Assembly: GCA_950106755.1 (NCBI GenBank)
Contig: OX467092.1
Location: 2,480,001 to 2,544,000, forward strand
Reading direction: 5' to 3'
Source of the DNA: Climacium dendroides
Lineage: Eukaryota; Streptophyta; Bryopsida; Hypnales; Climaciaceae
DNA: 64,000 bases
Shown here one piece after another: positions 11,401 through 23,264 of the stretch. The notes below the pieces were generated by a model. The model saw only the letters and a list, made by a program, of their open reading frames with translations. It had not been told where the DNA came from and did not search any database. Numbering within the stretch: the stretch's first letter is position 1; the number at the start of each line of letters is the position of its first letter. A program made the position numbers and the translations under genes.

Positions 11401-13733
11401 AGAAGTGCAGACCTTCAGATAGTCGCTTGGGATTTCTGTACTACCAAAGCCTGCAGAACTTGTAATAACTTTGCTAATTGCGTCCGTAATGTTGCCTGGA
11501 GGAACAGAGCTTTGATTTGGTGAGGAAAGCGTTGCGGTGAAAATTCCGAAGTCAGGGTGAGAGGAAGTGTTTGTCACCTGCACCTGCAGAAATGAAAGTG
11601 TAACAGGATACCCCACTTGAGCTCAAACTCTGAAAATAAAGTAAATTCCTTTCAATGTTTCCTTTGACCCAACCAACGACATTCTGCATTGTAACTGTAT
11701 ATCGGACCACAAGATTCATGAGTCTGGAATCTAGTCTACAGTGGCAACCTAGATACACCATTGAATTCTTGTTTTCTTGCTCTCTTTAGCTGCCACAAGA
11801 CTTGCGTTCTCTATATAGTAGAAGAGAAACATGGAAGATTCAAGGATATTATGACTTACAGGTTGAGCAGAGAAGGGATCCACGTTTTCTTGATCGAACG
11901 TGAAGATGTTCACAAAGTCGTCTTTGGAGGTTGTATTCAAGAACGATAAGGTGACTCCGCAGGCTGTTGCGAAGTTGCTATCACTCCTTGTGGACGGGAT
12001 AATCTCGGTCATTGAAGACCCACTGTCAATGAGTACCATTACAGACTTCTTCACGTTTGACGTTGATGCAAGATACCTGTGAAAAACGCAATCAATGCCA
12101 CGATTCTAAGCGCCAGAAATTGTGACAATTGTTGTCGGATGGAATCTCTAGTTTGTGAACAATTTCAAAGATGTTGAGGATCATGCAAGCCTGACTCTGC
12201 TTGAAAACAACTGTCTTACCACAATCTTCGACGAGGATCGTAGCTGCCACAGTCTGATTCATCCTGCAAATAACATTGAGCAATTTGTCATTAATGTGGA
12301 ATACAAGCGTTCTTATGCACTGAAAACTAGAAGAAACAATCATCTACGAGACCATCGCTAAAACCTTTGTTTCAATCTTTTGCAAAATACCATCAGCAGC
12401 CCTACGATGTTTTCCCCGCAGTGCTACAATTATTACCATTCCTGGAAAGATCCGAAAGGTGCCATCAACTGAGCCGAAATACAGCGAAAAGAAGTTTGTG
12501 TTGTTCGTATGTCTTTGGAAGAAACTGTCCAAGTTCCTCTGAGCACAAATTACTTGAAGTTGTCTCTGGGTTATATCATCGGTCGGGGTGTACACTCCTG
12601 GCACTCTGTCATCAAGATTACAAATGAGAATATTTATACTAAACATGCCATTGACTGCACCACCTAAACCCAAGTTTCTCAAACAGCTAAGCAAATTTTT
12701 AATTGTGTCAACTGATTTCAAGACAAATAATGGAGTCGAGAGAAATGGTTCAAAAATTAATATATATACCTTGTGGTTTATGATGAGTTCAGTGGTGAGT
12801 ATCTAAATCATATTTAAGACAAGTGTTTCCCATTCACTGCACATCCACTACACAAAATTGTTTCTGCTTGCCAAACGAGTCGAAGTTGGTCATATGATAT
12901 ACTCTCTTGTACTGCAACGATTGATGACTATGAAGCGAACCAACTTTGTTACAAGATGAACTAAATTTTCTTGCAACTAGGGAATGCCCGGTACAGCACA
13001 CAACCGTGGATGCACGCACCTGCAGTTTATCCGTGGATGCAACCCGTGGATGCAACCGACAAATTGAACTGTGTGCAATGTACAATGCGTACAGAGCACA
13101 GTGCACTTTGCAGTGATCCCCTCATACCAGGTAGGATTTTACCCCACACTACTCGAGAATTGTGCAATCAATGGCATATCTACTGTCTATTTAGTCCATA
13201 GATTTACTCTGAGAATCTCCTCACTAAGCTTTACAACGCTCAGACCCAGATAGAATGGATCCAGGGGGAAAAGAATCAAGTTACCGACAGACCTTAGGAA
13301 GCTTCTGGAGAAGTCGAAGTTTCTCCACGGGCAGTTGTCTTTGCAATTAGTGTTCTGGAGAACTCCTTGGCATGCATAGCCGGTACGATTGGCACTCGTC
13401 AGGGGGCATGCGAGCCGGCTACAGGTTGACTCAGCACTACAAGTGCTCAATAAATCTGCAATTTGCGCAAACGAAAGGATGAATTCTTTGCAGTCAATGA
13501 AATCCTCGGGACTAGCAGAAAAGAGTTCGCCGTGAAATCGACAGACAACAATGTTCGGGTGGAACATTCATACCACAAGAGTTGAGTTCATTCGCTTGCA
13601 CTTGCTTCACAAGCTCTAGAACATTGGTTTCTGTTTGGTTGAGGAGAAGATCCGCCTTCTGCGATACTTGAGCACTCCCTCCCAGAACCAGGCCGAACAG
13701 AACCAGAATAAGGAAACGAATGGACAAATCCAT
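8417..13733 (-). CDS. VWA and Cache domain membrane protein (alpha2delta/CACHD1-like)
   Basis: About nine exons on the minus strand join in phase: 13733-13574, ~13455-13225, ~12597-12437, 12263-12220 (44 bp), 12076-11860, 11583-11413, ~10724-10337, 9628-9450 and 8713-8417. The product is about 610 residues. It has a signal peptide (MDLSIRFLILVLFGLVLGG), an N-terminal half-Cache (VPGVYTPTDD, YFGSVDGTFRIFPG) and the alpha2delta signature YDPRRRLWYLA, which is split across the 12220/12076 junction. A VWA domain follows (VMVLIDSGSSM ... FVNIFTFD ... VIILITDS), then a Cache domain (ARGYFKTLDD, YRNPLLALEAYY, LSKAVFSNNGELVGVAAIDI), a Cys-rich segment, a membrane helix (LPLALGLGLGLGIAALATLA) and a basic then acidic tail. 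In animals this architecture belongs to calcium-channel auxiliary subunits and CACHD1; function here is unknown. No stop interrupts the model. The least certain boundaries are exons 1/2, 2/3 and the start of exon 7. Confidence 0.8.
11413..12263 (-). other. VWA core exons with 44-bp microexon
   Basis: Microexon 12263-12220 (DESDCGSYDPRRRLW) has acceptor TTTGCAG and donor GTAAGA. The next exon begins after TTCACAG at 12076 and completes the Trp codon, then reads YLASTSNVKKS and the MIDAS region. Donor GTAAGT at 11859 joins phase 0 to 11583 (VQVTNTSSHPDFG). The MIDAS reads D-S-G-S-S rather than canonical D-x-S-x-S: Gly replaces Ser at +2, so metal binding may be lost or changed. Confidence 0.75.
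13004..13053. repeat. Short repeats of CCGTGGATGC in intron 2
   Basis: CCGTGGATGC occurs at 13004, 13031 and 13044 within the intron between exons 2 and 3 of the VWA/Cache gene. No other function was seen. Confidence 0.7.
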
Positions 13734-15974
13734 TTGTATAGTATCACCACCCTCACACAACAGTCGGTACTAAAGAGATCACCCACATCCAAGATATACC
13801 GAAGCCAAATTTTTTATTTCACTACAAACCCGTCGCAGTAGAGGACACAAACTAGGGCAGATTCTGGACAGGCTCGCTTGATCTGTGTCACTTGTAAGCA
13901 ACCCTACTCGTTGACCTCTCTACGGTTTAAAGCGTAAGCTGCACTGGAGTTTCTACATGAAGAGAATGAGAGCTCGGCAATAGATGCTTGTGTACATGCT
14001 GTCACTATAGTGTAGGGTAAGCCTAAGCAATCTTGTGTCAAAGCACTTTCTTCAATGAACTCATTGGCATGTTTGGCGAAGGAATGGAGCAAGTGCGGCA
14101 ATGGAAAATCAATAGCAGGAATTCGAAGAAGCATCACCAGGGAAACATCGAAGAAAGACTTAGGACGATGGTCTGGGGGAGAACTGTACCCAAGTGACCT
14201 TTGGGTTTGCCTTAAATGGTGCTACGAGCCTTTTAAGGAGGGGTGAGACTTTTTATTTTTTTTCCCACGTTTGTCTCGGATGTATAATCCTGCCCCCTTT
14301 TGGGCAGTCAATTTTGCAGTTCATGACCGACACAACCTAATTCGGGGTCTGTAATTCGAAATACAAATTCAAAATTTCAAATTTATGATCGACAGTAAGC
14401 AACTTAAGGTAAATAACTTTACTCTTCTTCTCTTGGGAGGATGAGAGGATATTCAAAATAAGTGTTGAGTCTACTACCGTGGTTTCCAAGCTTGGAATCT
14501 TTGAAAGCCTGAAAAGTAGCCAGGGTTAGTCAGGGTTATTATTAGTCAGCTAGATGGCATGCCGTTTAGGCTGACCCCTGCTCTGACGCTGCCCAACTCC
14601 ATTGACCAATAGCGCTGGATCCTGCCCGTGTGCCCAGAGCGCTCCAACCTGCCCGGAGTTGGCATCTTCTCCGTTGTCTATGGGCCACAGAAACGTCTGA
14701 ACCGAGATTCTTCCCGCCCTTCCTCATCTGTCATGCTCGCATGCTTTGCTGTTGGTATAAGTTATAATGATCTTTAGTTTTCTTCTCGGATGAGATCGAG
14801 AAACTTGGGGAACGAGTGTGATGACAAATTCGAAGGAAGAATGAAGAAAGAGTATGAAGGAAATTGGGGCCTTGCATTGCAGATGCAAGTATTTGGGTGT
14901 TTCAGTCTGCTCGTTTCTAGGAGCAGGATTCCATGATTTGCAACATGAGTGCATCTTGATTACCGGCTAAAGAAAAGATTTCATGTCCAAGCCTCCCACC
15001 TGGGCTTACTTGCCTCAACTTCATTCCGAGAACAGGAATTTTTGCCTCAAGATCTTCAATTCTTGCACTTCAAAATTGCTTGATGAATTGAAGAACATCC
15101 TTGAATGATGACTTCTTCATATTGACTAAAAGCTCTATGGAAAAGCTTGCTGAATCAACAACCCTGTAGATGTAGTTGTCACCCAAGTACAGGCTGGAAT
15201 AATAACAAACTTTGCATTCAAGTCCATCAGCGCGCGGGAATCAATTAACAATCAGTTGCGTGAGAGACAATCATGGCCTAAGACGTGCTATTTCTTAGAC
15301 AGATGTGGTCATGCGGGGTTGAGGATTACCTGAGAATGAGCGTGTCACCAAAACCCAGCTAGGTTTCGAAATGACTTGAGGGCAACAAATGAATCTTTGT
15401 TCTTGTTTACTTTTCTGTTCTCTTTCGGAAAGATTTCAGCAATGTCCTCGGGGATTTTTATTCTAGCTAAACAACAGGTTGCAGAGCTCCTGCTGGACTC
15501 TCTCAACGAGCTCAGATTCAGTCCGGTCTTCTTCCTCTTCTCCCCGTGAGGTACTTTGGTGTGTTCTTTTCAAATGAAAAGAGGTTGACTAGCATGGGGA
15601 TTGAGATGAACTAGAATAGCTTCTCGTCCGATCAAGCAAACAATGTAACGTAAGTGAAAGCGCTCTTACGCATATGAAGAAGAGCCGTTCGCACTTCGCA
15701 GAGAATCTGATGTGCGAGGAGGAGCATGCTCGTGCAACAGACAGGAGAGGGAAACGAGGTTCTTGTGCTTCGTAGACAACGGAGAAGGTAGACAACGGAG
15801 AAGGTTCGAGCGCTGCAGCCCGGAAGCGTGTGCCAGCCAAAAGTGCATGCCATCTAGGCATCTAGCTCTACAGCGGCTACAAACATAATACTCAGTACTA
15901 GTTGTGCTCTATTTCAACGAAAATGCTACTAACAGAAGTCAACATTGGGTACGTGCTCACTTGGCAGGCTGGCA
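13734..15974. other. Intergenic, upstream of VWA/Cache gene
   Basis: This is mixed-composition DNA with several open frames under 90 codons on both strands and no recognisable domain. A small tandem repeat (GACAACGGAGAAGGTA) occurs near 15775-15805. It probably contains the promoter of the minus-strand gene. Confidence 0.5.
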
Positions 15975-15977
15975 CAA

Positions 15978-16003
15978 CACAGGAAGATTTGGAGGCATTA
16001 GCC
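15978..16003 (+). repeat. Left terminal inverted repeat
   Basis: CACAGGAAGATTT, then diverged sequence, then ATTAGCC; it matches the complement of 23938-23963. The target duplication CAA immediately precedes it. Confidence 0.8.
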
Positions 16004-16204
16004 CCTGGGTCTAATCTTCACGGGTGGGGCTAAACTGCTCCATTTTAGACCCCTCTATTTAGGCGGGGCTAAAGTAGTTTGTGCTGGGTTTATAAATTTT
16101 TATACAACATATGGTCAAAGAGTATCTTGAAGGCATAATAAATTTCTTAACTTTTTATCATAGCATTATAAAGTTATTTTACAATACGTACTTGTTTCTC
16201 AACT

Positions 16205-16280
16205 TGCACAACTCACAAGAATGATTCTTTTTAGAAATTGAAAATTCACAACTCACAAGAATGATTCTTTTTAGAAATTG
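16205..16280 (+). repeat. Tandem duplication of about 44 bp
   Basis: 'ACTCACAAGAATGATTCTTT' followed by 'TTAGAAATTGAAAATTCA' occurs twice back to back. A similar local tandem duplication (unit starting AAAAGATTTATAGGAGTTCA) lies at about 17813-17882. Confidence 0.8.
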
Positions 16281-16395
16281 AAAATTCAAATTGGTTCCCT
16301 AGATGTACACGTATGTGGAAAGCTTTCAGTTAGTCCATCATACTACTAAAATCATAACTCCCTTTGTAATATCACAAATGCTACCATTAATACTA

Positions 16396-17205
16396 GGGGC
16401 TCATGCTTGCTATGCTACGCATTCATTATATCACATATTAGTAAAATTTTGATGTATTTGAATAGAATGCATGATAATGATTTCAATAAGTCTTTAAAAT
16501 AATTATCTTAAATATTGTGTAAAAATATTTTCAATCATGTATACATAGAAATCGTATTTTCACACAATGTGATATTACAGAAATAAAGTAGTAGTTTGCA
16601 ATCACTTTTGTAATATCACTTTTTACAAAGGGTGATATTATAGAAATAATATAGTTGTTGCAATTAAGGTGATATTAAAGAGGATCCATAGGATGATATT
16701 ATAGAGGTAGCAAATCCATTGCTTCTCTTGGCTTTACACTTCTTTGCACTTTTATGATTTTGTGCTTTTGTAGGCTTTGAGCTTTCATGATTTCAATTTT
16801 CTATTGCTACTACCAAATGATTTTGAGAAATTTATTCAATTGAAGTGATTTTGGATTCTACATCAATTAAGTTGTTCACAAAGTTTTTGAGATTTATAAG
16901 TTTTTCTTTTCAATTCTTCAATTTAGGTCATTTTTTGTAACAATGGAGTCAAATTTATAATGCATTGTAATGTATGTGTATCTTTTATAGTATTTACCAT
17001 TGCATATGTTTCATTCATTATTTAATAAATTTTTATTGTACATTTCAATATATGCTTACTTATAAAAAAATTATACAAAGATTTTAGTCATTTTTATTTG
17101 AAAATTTATTGAAATTTTTGTTCTGCATTCTATCTAATACATAGAAATTCTTATAAAATTCTAATGATGAATGCGTAACATAGCAAGCGCCAACTGCTAG
17201 TTTCA
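16396..17205. mobile_element. Probable nested TIR element inside the Pack element
   Basis: GCTTGCTATGCTACGCATTCAT near 16408 recurs inverted near 17165-17190 with one or two mismatches, enclosing about 0.8 kb. Inside, 'GTGATATTA(C/T)AGA' recurs at about 16569, 16631, 16671 and 16693. No coding frame and no clear target duplication were seen, so the superfamily is not assigned. Confidence 0.5.
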
Positions 17206-20200
17206 ATTAATAAAATAAAAACTATGAGGAGTTTTAGTTTGCACGCAGTTATAGAATCTCTACTTTTAAAGAAGCTTCAAAGTCTTTTATTTCATTCCAT
17301 GTTCATTATTTTTGAAAATTAAAAAAAAAATTCCATTTGATCTATCTATTGCAAGATTATAACCTTTGCAAATAGAATCTTTCAATTCCAAATAACTAAA
17401 TTATTAACAATTCAATATTTTGCATTGTATTTTCCTAACTTACTATTTTATTCAAACCTGAATATGGATTTATTTATTTAAAAAATTTATATGTATTTCC
17501 AATTTAAACCTTTTGTACATTACAACTAAATAGCTACAACTTCTAGGGTTTACTCATTTTGGGATAAAAAGTTTCAATGATGACATTTAGTCTTCTAGAA
17601 TGAGTTGAAAATCCTTCTGGTTAGAATTCAAGCATCATGATCATACAATTGGAAAAATTTTCACTGTTTCTATTTTTAAATTTTAGGAGGATGTACTCTA
17701 ACAAGTTAAAACAAAGGATATAGTCAATGTATTTGTTAAAAATTTAAAGTAGATGATGATTTCAACCTTCATTTGTATACTAGTTTTTAAAAGTAGTTAT
17801 GGATCTATAAACTTAAAAGATTTATAGGAGTTCATTTCTATAATGATGTTTAAAAGATTTATAGGAGTTCATTTCTATAATGAGGATAATTTAGCAAACA
17901 AATTGCTACTTGTCCAAAACGAACAATTATAAAAATTGCATTCAAAAAATGAATTTTGTAAGTAATTTTTTTACATGCTCATATAGCTTCAAATTTGAAA
18001 AGGGGTGGTTGCAAAAAAGATAAAATGTTTTTGGTTGCATTCTACCCAAATTGCAATTTTTGCGCTCAGGACTACAAGTACTATGAAATAGACAATCTCA
18101 GTCATTGAACTACAAAATTGATGGTTAATAGTATTTTAGGCTACTTACAAGTATTAAAAAATTATAATTTGAAAAAAAAATCTTACAAAAATAGATACTA
18201 TACAAGTAGATTGTAATTAGTAATAATTAAAAAAATCATAACAAAGTAAACTAAAAATTTCACATTTGTGAAGAGTTGCTAGTGATTACATTTTACTAAA
18301 AAAATGAAAGTCAAAACCATTCTCAATGTTTACAAGTGCACATGTAAGCCCTATTTGTATAAATATGGAGCCCATAAAATAATGTATTTCTAGATTTCCT
18401 TTGTTTATGTACATGTCTCCCTACTGTGGGTATAAACCACAAAAATTTCATTTCTAAATTAATAATTTTGGATACTCTCTAGTACTAAAAATCCCTAAAC
18501 TTTAAAATGTGACATATTAGTATAATTGACTTCTAAATATAGAATGATTTTTAATGAGTAAAAATAATGGATATGATTACACTCAAGTTAACCACCTCCA
18601 ATAACAATTTTAAGTTCATTGGCTTCTACTATCCAAAAGTTATATCACAAAACAATTCTAGCACTTTGAAGTTTGAATATGATGCAAATTAGGACCGGTC
18701 TTTCTTGCAATCACCCAAATATGCAATGAACTTTTTATCACAAGTACAATTGCAATTACTCTAAACTTTGTATAAAGACAAATACATTATATTCAAATAT
18801 GAAATTGTGGAATTACTCTTTGATATCATATGTCATAAATGAATGCATATAAAGTTTTGTTAACATAAAGATTGTCAATGAAATTATACATTCATCTTCA
18901 CCTAAATGCCTCTATTAAAAGGATTTAAATCAAATTCAAAAATTTATCTTTCTAGAATAAATATTTCAAAATTTATAAAGAAAGTACTTCCTTTTGTACT
19001 AATTAATAAACCAATTATCCTATGAGACTCTCTCCAACAATATTAAATGTGTGAAGTACAACATTCAAAACAACTAAAATTTACTTAGTGGATGGTCCAC
19101 CTTTTAGAGGGTTAAAACATGTACTTTTTTTTTGTTACTTGCTTGAGTTTTTGTATAATTCTTTGGTAATCAACCTACAAATTTTTTTCATAAAGATATT
19201 TTTGTTTCTTCAAATGCTAATATCTTGCAATCTAAATGGTGGAAATTTCTAAGATTTTTTTTCACATTTTGAAACTCAAAAAATTAGTTTTAAAACTCAA
19301 AAATTTATTTACAATTTTTGAAATTTCTTCCACATATTTCTATATTGGTTCAATTTGGATTTTTTGGAAACTCAAACTCCCAAGTTGTTATTGGGAGTTG
19401 TTCCTAGTGTCCAATCTTTAGTTTCATTTATTACAAATTTGATGGCAGTGTAGTTCCAATGTTTCCATGCTCATCCAATTCTAAAGATATGTGCCTTCGA
19501 CCTTTTATGAATTCCGTGGTGCAAATCCATTTTCAAGGTAAGTGGTCATCATTGGAAACAAGAGAGTTGGCACCACTTACTAAGAAGAAGAGAATGTTTA
19601 GAAGGAAGGTGAAGATAACATGGTGGAAGAAGAAGGAAGCCATCAATGGAAGGACCACAGGGGGCTCACTCGATGATGAGATGAATGAGACAATTTCAAA
19701 GCCTCCTATACAAGGTATGTTTTCCATTCAAACTTAAATTGAAAGGAATTGAGAAATTGAAGTAGAAATTGAAGTAGAAATTGAAAGGAATTGAGAAATT
19801 GAAGAAGACTAATTTTAGTTCAAGTCTTCTTCAAAGTATGTATTGACATTTTATGTCGTAATTTGTATCTCTTCATATAGTGATTTATCCAAATGGATAA
19901 ATATATTTAAAAATAAAAATATACTATATTCATCTTGCACTTGATCATCACATATGGGATCTTTTAACCTTGTTAAAACACCTAGTCTAAAATGTATAAT
20001 ACACTTATTGGTCCAAAAATCACTTAATTTTTGAGCGACTACCTTGGTCATAGCCCAATTGCAGAGTTAAAAATTGAGGGTTAAAAATTGGAAAAAGAAA
20101 AGTCTGCTCCTGGATATTGGATTGGGCGACCGAAAATCGTGGAGCGACTGCCCATCTGAATTCACCGGAGATTTGCTCTCCGAATTTTGCACACTCGCCA

Positions 20201-20338
20201 TCGCCGGTTCACGCAGTGTCGTGATTTCGGACCAATGTTGGCGCCTGAGGCTACAGTACTTGGTGCTACAAGTGCGCTGGACCGTCGCTACTTCACATTT
20301 CGAGAAGGGTGGCGAGGAGTATTAGTGGTAATGCGATG
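17206..20338. other. AT-rich filler of the Pack element
   Basis: A short open frame at 19459-19737 ending in basic residues has no recognised family. Near 19738-19805 the unit 'GAAATTGAAG(T/A)AGA...GAATTGAGAAATTGAAG' is locally repeated. Otherwise nothing recognisable was seen. Confidence 0.5.
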
Positions 20339-21405
20339 AATGAGGAGGAGCCTGAGGTTTCAAGTAATGGGAATGCGTCTTTTGCTGGGGACACATCTCT
20401 TCTTGTTGTGGTGTCATTTTACAAGTTCACCAAACTTCCAGATTACGAGCAGAAGCGCGCTCCATTGAAGGAGATTAGCGAGACTAATGTATGGCTTTAC
20501 ATCCCTGGTGGATTTTTGATTCCCCAGGCTTTAGGGTCTGGGTGGTGGGTTTAGGGTTTAGGTGGCCTTTGGTCGATGGCGATGATATTTTCGTGCTGGT
20601 CATGGCTGATGGCCTGGTGATTTGCAGTTTGCCATTCAGAGTGATGAACACCTGGCTAACTTTCGACGAACTGAGGCTCCTGCAGGAGTAGATGAGGAGG
20701 ACATCCATAATGGGCAGTGGCAAGTCTCCTGTTGGTGCAGGCGAGAACGCTCCGTTTAGATGGGATCACGTGCATGTGAAGCTGAAAAAAGAGGTTCGTT
20801 CAAGCTTCTTTTTAGCCTATGAACAATGATTTCATGAATTATCAAGGCAATAGCTGAATTGTGTCGAGAATTAATGGAATGTTGTGTGACCTTGTCACAT
20901 GCATTGTTTAGTAATGTTGGATTCTTGCGGCAGTCTTTGTTTTTCTGAGAATTGAGCGATCATGTTGCAGGTGGTGTCTATGGGTGTGCCGGGGGTGAAT
21001 CCTGCGACTCAATTTTGCGACTCCCTCTACGGCTATTGCCTTGAGGAATTTGTCGTGTATCTGGATTATTAGTGACCAACCTCCCAGATACGAAGTTTGC
21101 AACTATCCCGCAAATTCTTGAGGAGTGTACTTTGTAGGAAGTTGATCTGCATGACAAATATTTGCTGTCTCTACCGCATGTTCCGAAGATCTGAAGCATT
21201 AGAAACAAAGAGGTTCATTTGAAGTCATATACTTCGGTGTGTTTTTGCACCAATACATGTCATGATCAATCAGCTGTTTGACATGAACATCTCCCATGCT
21301 TTGGATTCTTCGTCCAGGTAGCTGTCGATGTCAGAAATTCATATGAGATTCGCGTTGGAAAGTTCAAGCGAGCTGTTGATCCACAAACAGATTCTTTCGA
21401 TCCGC
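20339..21405 (+). pseudogene. Captured rhodanese-like domain gene fragment (STR7-like)
   Basis: Four exon-like blocks lie in order. 20339-20488 reads LLVVVSFYKFTKLPDYE...APLKEI. 20628-20793 reads FAIQSDEHLANFRRTEAP, then GAGENAPFRWDHVHVKLKKE. A block from 20971 reads MGVPGVNP, and 21318-21405 reads VAVDVRNSYEIRVGKFKRAVDP. Consensus AG acceptors and GT donors flank several of them. These match the UPF0176/plant STR7 rhodanese family. Between the EEDIHNGQ and GKSPVGAGE stretches the frame shifts (near 20715), and the catalytic Cys block is missing, so it is a broken fragment. The retained introns show capture of genomic DNA rather than cDNA. Confidence 0.8.
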
Positions 21406-21556
21406 AAAGTTGCTTAATTTTCGATATTCATATTTGTTGCCCGTATGACCTCTTGTTAGTCCGTGTCAGTTTTGTTTTATGAGGAATCACGTTTGGATAC
21501 ACAATGGATTTTCAAGGTTGTGGGTTCTGATTTCATACTTTGTCTTGTTCTGACAG

Positions 21557-22101
21557 GTATGAAACCTCAGCACATTTGTGGCTAGTTCTGGAGTATTGTG
21601 TCGGTGATCTGTTAACGTTGCTTAGGCAGGTGGGCGATAAGTCTTTTCTTTCCGCTTCTGTTTATGCAAAGTATCAATTCAATAAGAACTTTCCGGGTTT
21701 TCCTGAAGAAGCTTTCAGTGAAGGATAGGTGTGTCTTTCCGTTTGAGAGTTGGAATGAACACGACTTGAATTTAAGAGTCTACTTAGGGAGTCTAAAGTC
21801 CATTTATTGCCCTTTAATTTTCCTGTAACTGTCAAGTCTCACTTTTCGTTAGATTTAATTTCAGATGGTTCTCAAGAGCATAGTTACATGTTTTCTTACT
21901 CAAGTGCATGTCCATAAAGTTTTTCTCATTCCATTGTAGGGCATTTGAGTGAATGCCAAGGGGAAACTTGAGACGCGTGCTATTTACTCGGTGTAAGAAT
22001 GTTTCCTCTCATTCCTTTTCTAACATCGTTTGCAGGATACACGATTGCCTGAGGAGTCTATACATGATTTCGCTCGCGATTTGGTCCAAGCTCTACAATA
22101 T
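21557..22101 (+). pseudogene. Captured kinase fragment (RUNKEL/ULK4-like)
   Basis: Exon 21557-21629 reads YETSAHLWLVLEYCVGDLLTLLRQ in two adjoining parts, the hinge region of a protein kinase. Exon 22036-22101 reads DTRLPEESIHDFARDLVQA and LQY. Both have AG/GT borders and together match the RUNKEL/FUSED/ULK4 family of microtubule-associated plant kinases. One Gly of the family's VGGD motif is absent (3-bp deletion). The ATP-binding lobe, the catalytic loop and the rest of the kinase are absent, so no active kinase can be made. A further block at 22176-22250 (WGQVMASVTEDNGEESPVQ) has an exon-like border but no assignment. Confidence 0.8.
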
Positions 22102-22123
22102 GTGCTCGGAACATGCCCACTTG

Positions 22124-23041
22124 AATGTTGTAGTTGTGCAAACTGCTTATTATTTCTTGTTAAAACCTCTCAACAGTGATGACACAGAGTGGGGACAGGT
22201 CATGGCATCAGTTACCGAAGACAATGGAGAAGAATCCCCTGTGCAGGTACTGGAGTGACATAATGCTAAAAGCATATTTGATGTCAAATTGTGTTCGTGT
22301 TGGCTTTTTTATTCTTATTTCATCAACTAAACTTTCTTATTTTGCATTTGCAGGTTCATTTGAATGGGGCTGTCACTTTCATTGGCAAAGATGGTCCGAG
22401 TGTAGCAGCGTTGGTGCTCGTCATTTTGATTATTCGGTAAGTTGGCTGTAGGCAAAGTATAACTCTCTTAGTGCCAGAAATTCTTTACTTTACCCTGATG
22501 CTTCTTTTCTTGGTGTGCTTACTAGCTTTTTCATTGATCTCAAGGATGTGTTGATCACAGTGTTTTCTTTTGCCATGCATGTCTTCACTGTCTCTATGAT
22601 TCTAATGTTGAGTGGAATGCAACATAAATTTAAAACTTCTGTCTAGTTACGGTACATTACATTCAGTTATTCAATGGAGCTAGACTCTGAGACTGTGTTC
22701 CCCAAGAGTAACAGTAACAAAGCAGAAGATTATGTCTCTTGTCCGAGCAAATAATTCAACTCGCAGGTTTTCTTAGTTAGAGAAACTCAATTTGCTCTTG
22801 CATATTCTGAAAGTGGAAACTGAGAGTGGGAGAAAGGAAAAAAAAGGACTAACACTGAATTGGTTGAATGACGAGATCAATTTATCAAACATCTTATAAT
22901 CAAAAATGTGCTACTGACTGGCCTTAATGACCTGTCTTTTAGTGGAATAATGTTATGTTCTCTTTGTCTTTGTTATGGACTTCTGTCTTTGTTATGGACT
23001 TGAATGCTGTAGTTGTGCAAACTGCTTATTATTTCTAGTTA
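22124..23041 (+). repeat. Pair of 40-bp direct repeats inside the Pack element
   Basis: 'GAATGTTGTAGTTGTGCAAA' plus 'CTGCTTATTATTTCTTGTTAA' at 22124-22163 recurs with two changes at 23003-23041. It may mark a duplication or the junction between captured pieces. Confidence 0.7.
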
Positions 23042-23101
23042 ACAGACTAGTGTAATTGTGATACTAATTTCCAGTGGGTTCTATGCTGTGTCTTGTTTTA
23101 G

Positions 23102-23264
23102 GTTTTTCACATGTGGACTCTGCGAGAGTATTTGGAGTTCAATTTGGCAATACAAAACCCACCATTTGAGATAGATTTTGAACATCTTGTGGATGATTTC
23201 ATCTTCATTTTTTTTTCGGGGTAACAATTTTTTCCCTCAGATGCAGACGCTGGAGATTAGAGAG
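23102..23264 (+). pseudogene. Captured 5'-3' exoribonuclease (XRN) exon fragment
   Basis: After a TTTTAG acceptor the frame reads HMWTLREYLEFNLAIQNPPF, then EIDFEHLVDDFIF, and after a frameshift in the T-run near 23210-23222 GNNFFPQMQTLEIRE, ending at a GTACGT donor. This is the conserved XRN segment (family pattern REYLEY...NPPFEIDFE..VDDFVF...GNDFLP.MPTLEIRE). The frameshift and the lack of neighbouring exons make it a non-functional fragment. Confidence 0.85.

Noticed and set aside
12834..13106. Additional coding exon of the VWA/Cache gene
   Set aside because: Phase 1 from 13225 joins directly to the next conserved exon near 12597; this stretch has GTGGATGC repeats and no family similarity.
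21557..22101. Functional protein kinase gene
   Set aside because: Only hinge and adjacent helix exons exist; no glycine loop, catalytic loop or DFG motif is found nearby.
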